Position numbers and translations under genes: made by a program. From NCBI GenBank assembly GCA_018816345.1, contig JAHIWG010000009.1:1-33365 (forward strand): DNA of 33,365 nt, written 5' to 3'. Source of the DNA: Spirochaetota bacterium. Its GTDB lineage: Bacteria > Spirochaetota > Spirochaetia > Treponematales > UBA12059. Shown piece by piece: positions 1 to 6,579 of this stretch. The notes under the pieces are model-generated. The model worked only from the letters and a program-made list of their open reading frames with translations. It searched no databases and was not told where the DNA came from. Within the stretch, counting starts at the first letter, position 1. The number at the start of each line of letters is the position of its first letter.

Positions 1-279
1 GTTCAAGGACGATAGCGCCTCGTACGGGACTGAAAGCCTCGCGGCGACGGCGAATAGATCCTCGCCGCCCGAGGCTATCCACGTGCAGATGAATAAGTCC
101 GGGAACTCGGAGCCCGAGCGCTCGGCTTGATACCCTTGAGACAATGAATCCTGGACTTGCCTGAAAATTATATCTCGAGGAGCGAGTCTGCGTATAACTG
201 GATAATCAGGGGGGGCCGCGAAAGATAAGCCTGCGGAGGCGCTCAATGCGACGGCTATCGCTACGCTCGCGCGCTTCAC
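1..279 (-). CDS. Secreted LysM-like protein, probably M23-type envelope peptidase (N-terminus only)
   Basis: An open frame of 93 codons runs from a GTG at 279-277 to the left edge of the window with no stop, so only the N-terminus is present. It begins with a typical signal peptide (KR, then a hydrophobic Ala/Val stretch, probable cut after LSFA). Around residues 72-93 it reads G-G-E-D-L-F-A-V-A-A-R-L-S-V-P-Y-E-A-L-S-S-L-N, which has the spacing of the first half of a LysM repeat. Spirochaete proteins with this N-terminus commonly end in an M23 peptidase domain, but that part lies outside the window, so the peptidase call is inference. The GTG overlaps the TGA of the upstream gene as GTGA, indicating translational coupling and the same operon. 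Confidence 0.72.
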   Translation of the reverse strand, partial: MKRASVAIAVALSASAGLSFAAPPDYPVIRRLAPRDIIFRQVQDSLSQGYQAERSGSEFPDLFICTWIASGGEDLFAVAARLSVPYEALSSLN

Positions 280-569
280 GTATCCGAAGGCCCGTCCGGC
301 GCTACGGGGGGTCGGGGTAAAGCAGGCGATAACGCGGCCGCTGGCCTCGGGGACCGCCTCTTGCCGATTCTAACGACTGCCGAGTAGACTATGCCCGCGA
401 TTATGAGTACGAGCGACAGAGCGGTAAAAAGACGCGTATGGGCCGTCGCCAGGTACCAAATCGGCCAAACGAGGGCGCAGGAGCAGGCCGCGACGGCTAT
501 CGCGCCTATGAATCCAAGCAAGGCTCCCCTTAGCGCTCCCCGCGTAGCGCCTTTTCCCCGGTTCTTCAA
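276..569 (-). CDS. Small two-helix membrane protein, unknown function
   Basis: This is a 97-residue protein that I do not recognise. It has a basic N-terminus, two strongly hydrophobic segments (about residues 16-40 and 46-66), and a Pro/Ala-rich basic tail. The start is TTG at 569-567, overlapping the upstream TGA as TTGA; the stop TGA at 278-276 overlaps the GTG of the next gene. Couplings at both ends support it as a real gene despite its length. It probably sits in the inner membrane with a short loop between the helices. No catalytic motif is visible. Its neighbours suggest an envelope role, but no function can be assigned. Confidence 0.6.
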   Translation of the reverse strand: MKNRGKGATRGALRGALLGFIGAIAVAACSCALVWPIWYLATAHTRLFTALSLVLIIAGIVYSAVVRIGKRRSPRPAAALSPALPRPPVAPDGPSDT

Positions 570-1318
570 TCAGCGACCCCTACAGCCAGCGGAATCAATC
601 GTATATACGCTAGGGCCAGGGCGCATTCGGCGTCGCCTAGCCTCCTAGCGACTTTATCGAGCAGCGCGCCGGGTACCCGGCCATCGATTACGGCATCGTA
701 AAGCTCCGCTACGACTGGGGCGGCCTTCCATCGGCGAGCCAGTAGCGCGCACAGCGCCGCGGCTTCGGCTTTCTCTTCTTCGCCCAGGACCGGCTTGGCC
801 GCGTCGGTCTTGTAGAAGGCCGCGGGACCGAGGGCCAGGGCCTCGTCCCGCCACGCCTCGACGAGATCGACGACGCGGCTCTCGTTGAAGTAGACGGCGT
901 CGATCGCCCTGCGCAGACTCAAAACCGTCCCTAAATGCCGCTGAGACGACAGGGCCCTCCGCTCGCTTCCGAAGAAAACGGCGGCGGCGGCTAAGACCCC
1001 GAGCCCCAGCTCATCGATGATCGGGACCGGATCCCGGACCACTATGGATAGGAAGAGGTATGCCGCGATAAACGTGATCGCCGCGGCCGCGAGGCGTAGG
1101 TAGTAGCCCTTATTAAGGTAATGGCGGCGCGTGCCCTTCTCCATCCTCGCGTACAGCTCGGTACGGATCGAGTCGGCGTCCCTCAGCGATTCTCCGGTAC
1201 CGAAGCGCCCTTGTATGGCTACCTGGTCAGCGTCCTCGAATACATCGCCCGTGTCGAAGGGATGGAGGATTATTGGAGAGTCGCCTCTAAGAAGGAAAAC
1301 GAAATCAGTTCGCGTCAT
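566..1318 (-). CDS. Membrane protein with central hydrophobic hairpin, unknown function
   Basis: A 250-residue protein that I do not recognise. Residues 1-70 are soluble and mixed charge. Two hydrophobic segments follow (about 74-94 and 104-121), separated by a short loop with R-D-P-V-P, so both soluble parts should face the same side of the membrane. The C-terminal 120 residues look alpha-helical and Ala/Leu-rich. The ATG start lies 34 nt after the stop of the 1039-residue gene, with no good Shine-Dalgarno, and the stop overlaps the start of the next gene. It therefore appears to be the second gene of a membrane-protein operon. Confidence 0.65.
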   Translation of the reverse strand: MTRTDFVFLLRGDSPIILHPFDTGDVFEDADQVAIQGRFGTGESLRDADSIRTELYARMEKGTRRHYLNKGYYLRLAAAAITFIAAYLFLSIVVRDPVPIIDELGLGVLAAAAVFFGSERRALSSQRHLGTVLSLRRAIDAVYFNESRVVDLVEAWRDEALALGPAAFYKTDAAKPVLGEEEKAEAAALCALLARRWKAAPVVAELYDAVIDGRVPGALLDKVARRLGDAECALALAYIRLIPLAVGVAD

Positions 1319-1352
1319 TGATTAGTAAGGTACGGTCGGCCGATCCGAGCTG

Positions 1353-4300
1353 TCAAGCTCCCCGGTTAGATAAAACCGAATCGGCGAGGTCCTTTAGCAT
1401 CGGGTCCTCGGGCATCGTGCTCGAGGCGACGCTGCGGTTTATCATATACACGCCGTCTACCAGGATAATAACGTCTTCCGCGCCCGGTTCGTCCATCGGA
1501 ATGGCATCGCTAGGTTCTGTATCTGAGATAATAGGTAATTCCTCTATCGCTTGGCCCGAGATCGCGGGACGATGGTAGGAGAACGCGCTCACGCTCTTCA
1601 TTCCGATCGGGCCGCCGAGCGGCTCAAGTTCGTGAATCTCATCGTCCTCTAGCTCGAAGGCCTGCAGCTCTTCTATTTTATCCCGCAACTCGGCGGATAG
1701 CATAGATATCTCGTCCCCGAAATCTTCTATGGAGTAATCGGCCTCGGAGACGGGCGGCTCGACTAGCACAGAGAAGCTCTTATCGTCTATCTCAAGGAAT
1801 CCATCCTCATCGCTATACCCGTCGAGGCCGCTGAGGTCGAGGGCGCTAAGGAACAGGTCGAACTCGACCTCCTCGAGCAGTTCCTCCATAGCCTCTTCCG
1901 CGATCGTCTCCTCCATATCGAGTTCCGGTCCCGATCCTAAGTAATCGGAAGCCGGCCCGAGGCCCAATCGCGATACTGAATCTGCGAGAGACTCGAACGG
2001 CGACTCGAACACGAGGTTAGACATTTCGTCTCCCTCGACAGCCGGCTCCTCGACGGGCGCGGGACCGTCGGCTACCGCCGCTTCGTCCTCGAGATCCTTA
2101 TTGTTCGCCGACCAGGAGTCGAGATAGCCGATGACGTCGGCGAGGTCGGTTTCTTCGACTAGTTCTAGTCCCAGGCTCTCGGGAATCAGCGGCAGGTCGT
2201 CTTCGTCGTCCAAAGCGAGGGCGAGCGCCTCCGCTGAAAGGCTACCCCACTCTATGGTCTCGGAATCGCCTATCTCGGAGAGTCCCTCTAGCGTTTCAAG
2301 GGTTTCGCTAGGTCCTCTTGCATCGGCTATTTCCGCGGCTACGGCCGCGACCGTACCATCACTCTCATCTAGTTCTTCTAATTCTTCAAGTTCCTCAAGC
2401 TCTTCTAGCGTGCCAGTTTCGTCAAGCCGAGCGGCGACGACGGGCTCCGCCCGTTCCTCTTCCTCAAGCTCCTCAAGCTCCTCAAGCTCCTCAAGCTCCT
2501 CAAGCTCCTCAAGCTCCTCAGGCTCTTCAATTTCATCAGCGGATGGGAGCGCACTAGGCGGGACCGCGTCCGAGGATACTACCTGCTCGATAGCTTCTGT
2601 TGTGGCTTCAGATTCCTCGAGCTCAGCGAGCTCTTCAAGTTCTTCCAAGTCCTCCACGGTATCGATAGCGGAAGCTTCAGAAATCCGAGCCTCTTCGATG
2701 GATTCAAGCTCAGCGGCTTCCGCGAACTCCTCGGCTTCCTCGAGTTCCTCGGCTTCAGCGAGCTCCTCGGCTTCAGCGAGCTCCTCGGCTTCTTCGAGCT
2801 CCCCAGCTTCTTCGAGTTCTTCCGCTTCCTCGGCTTTCTCGATCTCAGCCTCAGAAAGCTCCTCGGCTTCTTCGAGCTCCTCGGCTTCCTCGAGCTCCCC
2901 AGCTTCCTCGAGTTCTTCCGCTTCCTCAGCTTTCTCGATCTCAGCCTCAGAAAGCTCCTCGGCTTCTTCGAGCTCCTCGGCTTCTTCGAGCTCCTCGGCT
3001 TCCTCGAGTTCTTCCGCTTCAGTCAGCTCAGAAAGCTCCCCGAGCTCCTCGACTTCCTCGGCCTCCTCGAGCTCGTCAGCCTCCGTCAGCTCAGAAAGCT
3101 CCTCGAGCTCCTCGGCCTCCGCGGGTCCCAAGACAGGCATGGCCGGCTGAGCGGCCTGCGTAAGCGCGATAACTGCGGGCGCAGGCTGGGCCGCGCCTAT
3201 GACGAACGAACCCTTGCTTAAAGCTTCCTTTAATAGCGCCTCGAATCGTGCCATATCGACGCCGCCGGAACGTTCGCCGGGCCTCTCGCCGCGAGAAGTC
3301 ATGACGGCTATGATCTCATCCCATGACTTGTCGATGAGGGCGTCCACGTCGAAGGCTCTCTTGACGGCCAGCTTTCCGGCGCTCTTCCTGATGCGCTCTT
3401 TCGTCTCCCCTCGCCTCGCCTCTAGCTCGCCCTTCCATCGATCTATGTCCATGTCGCCCTTGCGTTCCAGGTATTCCTCGAGGAGCTCGATCTGGAAACG
3501 CTTTATGCGGGCAGCCAGGATAGCGAATCGATCCTGGCGAAGGTTGAGAGCCAAGAACAACGAAAGATAGACGGTTACGAAGAAGGCCGAAAGAAGGAGC
3601 CAGCGGAAGGACTCCGGCATCACGAACCACGACGACGGGACTAGCCGGCCCAAGAGGCCAGCGTCGCCGCGCCGGGAGAAGAGGACGAACGCTCCAGACG
3701 CCTCGGCGGCGCCGATGGGGACGGGCTCGGCGTTCGGTCCGGACGACCATAGCGAGGCGACCCGGGAAACGAGATCCTGGCCTCCCCACGACGGCGCGCC
3801 GAGGAGCACGCCCAGGCTTCCGACGGCTACGACATCGTCCCCGAGCGGGATCCGGCCGTCTTGGACCAGGCTTTCTATGAGCCCGGAGAACGAGACGTAG
3901 AATACCGCGCTGCCGCGATAGACGTCGAAGGCGTCGACGAACGGGAACCTATACGCGAAAGCCCGTTTCTCCGGAGAAGTCGAGACGGAACCCTCGGAGC
4001 CCTCGGGCTCGGCGAGGGAGGCGTACGCTTCGTCCCCGGCCTCGCCGTAGTTCCTGTATATGACGCGCAACGACTCTGATCGGAGTACATCGCCGGAGAA
4101 GGTACTGAAATGTACGCGGACGCCGTCCTGGTCTATGAACCTTACGCCCATCAATCCAGGGGTCGCCTCGCCGAGGAGGCCGAATGCTTTCGTCCTGTCG
4201 AAGGCGTCCTGCGCGCTTTGGTTGGGGAGGAAGCTCCTCCGGACGAAATCGTTCTTGAGGAGCTCCGAGAACCTCTCGGCGTTCCGTTGGTGGTAGGCGT

Positions 4301-4472
4301 TAGCGGAGGAAGCGAGCCCGTCGACGGAGGCTTCCACGGTGCGCTTCACTCGCTCGTCGAAAAAACTAGTCTCGATGACTGAGAATAAGCCAGAATAAGC
4401 CAGCGCGGCGAAGCCGGCGGCCAGCAAGGTGGAGACGAGTAGGCTTACGGAGGCTTTCTGTCCTACGGTCAT
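1353..4472 (-). CDS. Two-pass membrane protein with extracytoplasmic sensor-like domain and long Glu-rich repeat tail
   Basis: A 1039-residue protein. One transmembrane helix lies at about residues 8-30 and a second at about 290-312, enclosing a roughly 260-residue extracytoplasmic region whose layout (helical start, then G-V-R-F-I-D-Q-D-G-V-R-V) recalls Cache-type sensor domains. After the second helix comes a charged helical segment, then from about residue 447 a long tail dominated by E, L and A in E-E-L and E-E-A-E-E-L repeats, followed by a less repetitive acidic C-terminus. No kinase, cyclase or methyl-accepting domain follows, so the output may be protein binding through the acidic coiled-coil-like tail. 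A Shine-Dalgarno AGGA lies just upstream of the ATG. It heads the minus-strand cluster and diverges from the chemotaxis gene. The family is not recognised. Confidence 0.75.
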   Translation of the reverse strand: MTVGQKASVSLLVSTLLAAGFAALAYSGLFSVIETSFFDERVKRTVEASVDGLASSANAYHQRNAERFSELLKNDFVRRSFLPNQSAQDAFDRTKAFGLLGEATPGLMGVRFIDQDGVRVHFSTFSGDVLRSESLRVIYRNYGEAGDEAYASLAEPEGSEGSVSTSPEKRAFAYRFPFVDAFDVYRGSAVFYVSFSGLIESLVQDGRIPLGDDVVAVGSLGVLLGAPSWGGQDLVSRVASLWSSGPNAEPVPIGAAEASGAFVLFSRRGDAGLLGRLVPSSWFVMPESFRWLLLSAFFVTVYLSLFLALNLRQDRFAILAARIKRFQIELLEEYLERKGDMDIDRWKGELEARRGETKERIRKSAGKLAVKRAFDVDALIDKSWDEIIAVMTSRGERPGERSGGVDMARFEALLKEALSKGSFVIGAAQPAPAVIALTQAAQPAMPVLGPAEAEELEELSELTEADELEEAEEVEELGELSELTEAEELEEAEELEEAEELEEAEELSEAEIEKAEEAEELEEAGELEEAEELEEAEELSEAEIEKAEEAEELEEAGELEEAEELAEAEELAEAEELEEAEEFAEAAELESIEEARISEASAIDTVEDLEELEELAELEESEATTEAIEQVVSSDAVPPSALPSADEIEEPEELEELEELEELEELEELEEEERAEPVVAARLDETGTLEELEELEELEELDESDGTVAAVAAEIADARGPSETLETLEGLSEIGDSETIEWGSLSAEALALALDDEDDLPLIPESLGLELVEETDLADVIGYLDSWSANNKDLEDEAAVADGPAPVEEPAVEGDEMSNLVFESPFESLADSVSRLGLGPASDYLGSGPELDMEETIAEEAMEELLEEVEFDLFLSALDLSGLDGYSDEDGFLEIDDKSFSVLVEPPVSEADYSIEDFGDEISMLSAELRDKIEELQAFELEDDEIHELEPLGGPIGMKSVSAFSYHRPAISGQAIEELPIISDTEPSDAIPMDEPGAEDVIILVDGVYMINRSVASSTMPEDPMLKDLADSVLSNRGA
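2461..2523 (-). repeat. 9-bp tandem repeat, seven copies, coding Glu-Glu-Leu
   Basis: Plus-strand unit TCCTCAAGC is repeated seven times in a row, the last copy with one mismatch. On the coding strand it gives consecutive E-E-L triplets. The near-perfect DNA identity in a codon-degenerate stretch implies recent slippage expansion rather than selection on protein alone. Confidence 0.9.
2760..2951 (-). repeat. 96-bp tandem duplication inside the Glu-rich tail
   Basis: Two adjacent 96-bp units encode nearly the same 32-residue block, each starting S-E-A-E-I-E-K-A-E-E. The distinctive plus-strand string GATCTCAGCCTCAG occurs at 2841 and again at 2937, exactly 96 bp apart. The unit is built from smaller E-E-A-E-E-L hexapeptides, so repeats are nested at 9, 18 and 96 bp. 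Confidence 0.85.
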
Positions 4473-4540
4473 CGCCTTCCTAACTTAATAAGCATTCGAT
4501 TCATTATCGGCCGGAACCGCGCGGGGATTGAGGCCATCCT

Positions 4541-4573
4541 TTGCTTGTTCAGCTCGACGTATAATAATATACT
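4541..4573 (+). promoter_or_regulatory. Probable promoter of the chemotaxis receptor gene
   Basis: The divergent intergenic stretch (4473-4623) contains an AT-rich patch unusual for this GC-rich window. TATAAT is at 4560-4565, TAATAT at 4565-4570 and TATACT at 4568-4573. TTGCTT at 4541-4546 is 18 nt from TAATAT. Which hexamer is used is unclear. Confidence 0.4.
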
Positions 4574-4623
4574 GCATGCGCGCGGCGCGCCAAGGCAAGG
4601 CGGCCGGTCGCCTAGGAGAAACA

Positions 4624-6498
4624 ATGCACGTACGTGATGTAAGCCTCAAGATAAAGGTATTGGCCATGACGCTAGCCGGCGTCGTCGTCATAGCGCTCAT
4701 AATCGCGAGCATGTATATACGGGATATTTCGAAGATCGCCGAGGAGAACATACTGGAGAAGAGCCGGGCCGTAGTTTTCACGGTAGAGGCCGCGCGCGAG
4801 GCCATGGCCGAGAAGCTGGCGCAGGGCGTCATAACGGACCTGGAGACCCTTGCATCCGAAGGCGATAGGGAAAAGCTCCTGGCCGCGGTGCCGATAATAA
4901 CCGCGATAGACGTGGCGTCGCGCAACGCCGAGGCTGGCAACTATGCCTTCAGGGTCCCCAAATTCGAACCGAGGAACCCCGCCAACGAACCCGAGGGCGT
5001 CGAGATCGAGGCTCTCCGGCAGCTCGAGTCCGGAAAGCTCGACGAGTACGTCGTCGCCGAGCGTCATCAGATCCGCTACTTCAGGCCGGTGCGGCTGTCG
5101 AGCGAATGCCTCCTCTGCCACGGAGACCCGGCCGGCGCTCCGGACCCGGCGGGCGGAGTCAAGGAGGGCTGGCGAGAGGGAGAAGTACACGGGGCGTTCG
5201 AGATAATTAGCTCCCTAGACGCGGCCAAGGCTATAGGCTCCAAGGCCACCGTCAACATCAGCGCCTTCACGGGGGGCGTGATGCTCTTACTGGGCGTCGC
5301 GCTTTTCTTCATCGTGCGATTGGTGCTCAAGCCTATAGTCTCGTACGTGGACGCCTTCAAGGCGGCGTCCACGGGAGACCTGACCGTCAGGGCGGAGGTC
5401 CGGGCCAAGGACGAGGTGGGCCGCATAGCCCATTTCTTCAACGACTTCATCGGGACGCTCGAGGGCATGGTCCGCGAGGTAAAGGGAGTCGCTGGCTCGA
5501 CGGAGCGTATATCGCAGGACCTGGCCGCGAGCTCCGAGGAGACGGCCGCCAGCCTCCACGAGATACGGGTCAACACCGAGGGCATGAAGAACAAGATAAT
5601 CCACCTTGATAGCGAGGTCTCGTCGTCGTCAAAGTCGGCGATCGACGTGGACGTCTACCTGTCGCGGCTGTCGGAGCTCATAGGCGACCAGGCCTCCGCG
5701 ATAAACGAGTCCAGCGCCTCTATCGAGGAGATGACGGCCAGCATCACTAATATCGCCAAGGCGGCGGAAGAGAAGCTCAGGATAGCCAGCGAGCTCGAGA
5801 CGACCGCCCTCGACGGGCAGACCGAGATGGAAGAGACCGAGCAGATGATAAAGAAGGTCGCCGCGAGCGCTAGCGTCATCATGGAGATGATACAGATCAT
5901 CCAGGATATCGCCAGCAAGACCAACCTCCTCGCGATGAACGCCGCGATCGAGGCCGCGCACGCGGGCGATTTCGGCAAGGGCTTCGCGGTCGTGGCCGAC
6001 GAGATAAGGAACCTGGCCGAATCCAGCGCTGAGAGCGCCAAGCAGATAACGCAATCCCTCGGGGAGGTCGCCGACTATATCTCGGTATCGGAATCGAGCA
6101 CCGTGAAGACGGGAGAGATCTTCAGCCGCATCGTCGACCAGGTCAAGGACGTCGCGATGAGCATGTCCGAGATGAAGAACGCCACCCACGAGCTCTCCAT
6201 AGGCGCCCAGCAGATCCTCGAGGCGCTCGGGTCGCTCGTATCCACGACCGAGGAGGTCAAGGGCTCGTCGGTCGATATGAAGGACCGGGTCGCGGCCATA
6301 GTCGAGGCGATGAGAAGCGTCTCGGCCATATCCAGCGATACGAAATACGGGATGGAAGAGATAACGCTCGGCATCAACGAGATATACAAGGCCGCGGAAG
6401 CGATATCAAAGGCGGGCGGGGACAACTCGGAGAGCGTCTCCGCGCTCAAGGAGCTCGTCGAGCGCTTCACCGTAGGGAACGAGGCGACAGGCGCATAG
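4624..6498 (+). CDS. Methyl-accepting chemotaxis protein with CxxCH haem-c sensor domain
   Basis: A chemotaxis transducer of 624 residues from this ATG, chosen because AGGAG at 4614-4618 is correctly spaced; the open frame extends 32 codons further upstream without a ribosome site. Transmembrane helices lie at about residues 11-31 and 214-234. Between them is a periplasmic domain resembling the DUF3365/Tll0287-like haem sensor family, with C162-L-L-C165-H166 as the covalent haem-c motif. A HAMP linker follows (about 235-285), then a long coiled coil with the conserved signalling tip [15 protein letters not shown], where CheW and CheA bind. There is no C-terminal CheR-docking pentapeptide. It probably reports redox state or a gas ligand to the flagellar motor. 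Attached haem would require a cytochrome c maturation system, which is not visible here. Confidence 0.92.
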   Translation: MHVRDVSLKIKVLAMTLAGVVVIALIIASMYIRDISKIAEENILEKSRAVVFTVEAAREAMAEKLAQGVITDLETLASEGDREKLLAAVPIITAIDVASRNAEAGNYAFRVPKFEPRNPANEPEGVEIEALRQLESGKLDEYVVAERHQIRYFRPVRLSSECLLCHGDPAGAPDPAGGVKEGWREGEVHGAFEIISSLDAAKAIGSKATVNISAFTGGVMLLLGVALFFIVRLVLKPIVSYVDAFKAASTGDLTVRAEVRAKDEVGRIAHFFNDFIGTLEGMVREVKGVAGSTERISQDLAASSEETAASLHEIRVNTEGMKNKIIHLDSEVSSSSKSAIDVDVYLSRLSELIGDQASAINESSASIEEMTASITNIAKAAEEKLRIASELETTALDGQTEMEETEQMIKKVAASASVIMEMIQIIQDIASKTNLLAMNAAIEAAHAGDFGKGFAVVADEIRNLAESSAESAKQITQSLGEVADYISVSESSTVKTGEIFSRIVDQVKDVAMSMSEMKNATHELSIGAQQILEALGSLVSTTEEVKGSSVDMKDRVAAIVEAMRSVSAISSDTKYGMEEITLGINEIYKAAEAISKAGGDNSESVSALKELVERFTVGNEATGA

Positions 6499-6532
6499 CC
6501 GTCCGCGGTCGTTGCGCGCCTGTCGGGTTTTT
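6486..6532 (+). terminator. Rho-independent terminator of the chemotaxis receptor gene
   Basis: A 9-bp perfect stem, GACAGGCGC (6486-6494) with GCGCCTGTC (6516-6524), is followed by GGGTTTTT. The stop codon TAG (6496-6498) lies in the loop, so the 5' arm is coding sequence. Confidence 0.75.
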
Positions 6533-6541
6533 ACATATACT
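6512..6541 (+). promoter_or_regulatory. Possible promoter for the metallopeptidase-like gene
   Basis: TATACT at 6536-6541 lies 18 nt after TTGCGC at 6512-6517, which is inside the 3' half of the preceding terminator. Transcription would start near 6548, at the base of the hairpin that holds the ribosome site. Confidence 0.4.
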
Positions 6542-6579
6542 CTCCGCGCGGCCGATCCCCCTGGTCGCCGCGCGGAGGG
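6542..6579 (+). promoter_or_regulatory. Hairpin sequestering the Shine-Dalgarno of the metallopeptidase-like gene
   Basis: CTCCGCGCGGC (6542-6552) pairs perfectly over 11 bp with GCCGCGCGGAG (6567-6577), loop 14 nt. The 3' arm contains most of the GGAGG (6574-6578) serving the downstream gene. Such a stem should strongly limit ribosome access unless it is opened by a protein, heat or another RNA. Confidence 0.6.

Noticed and set aside
2461-2951. Regular repeats considered as a CRISPR array
   Set aside because: Units are contiguous, 9 to 96 bp, in frame and without spacers; they encode a protein tail.
2131-3150. A 339-residue Ser-rich open frame on the plus strand
   Set aside because: It is the antisense reading of the Glu-rich repeats of the 1039-residue gene (GAG/GAA become CTC/TTC-type codons read as Ser). 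It has no ribosome site and no homology-like features.
4528-4623. Longer N-terminus for the chemotaxis receptor
   Set aside because: The extension starts with TTG, lacks a ribosome site, covers the promoter-like AT patch and is not receptor-like; AGGAG supports 4624.
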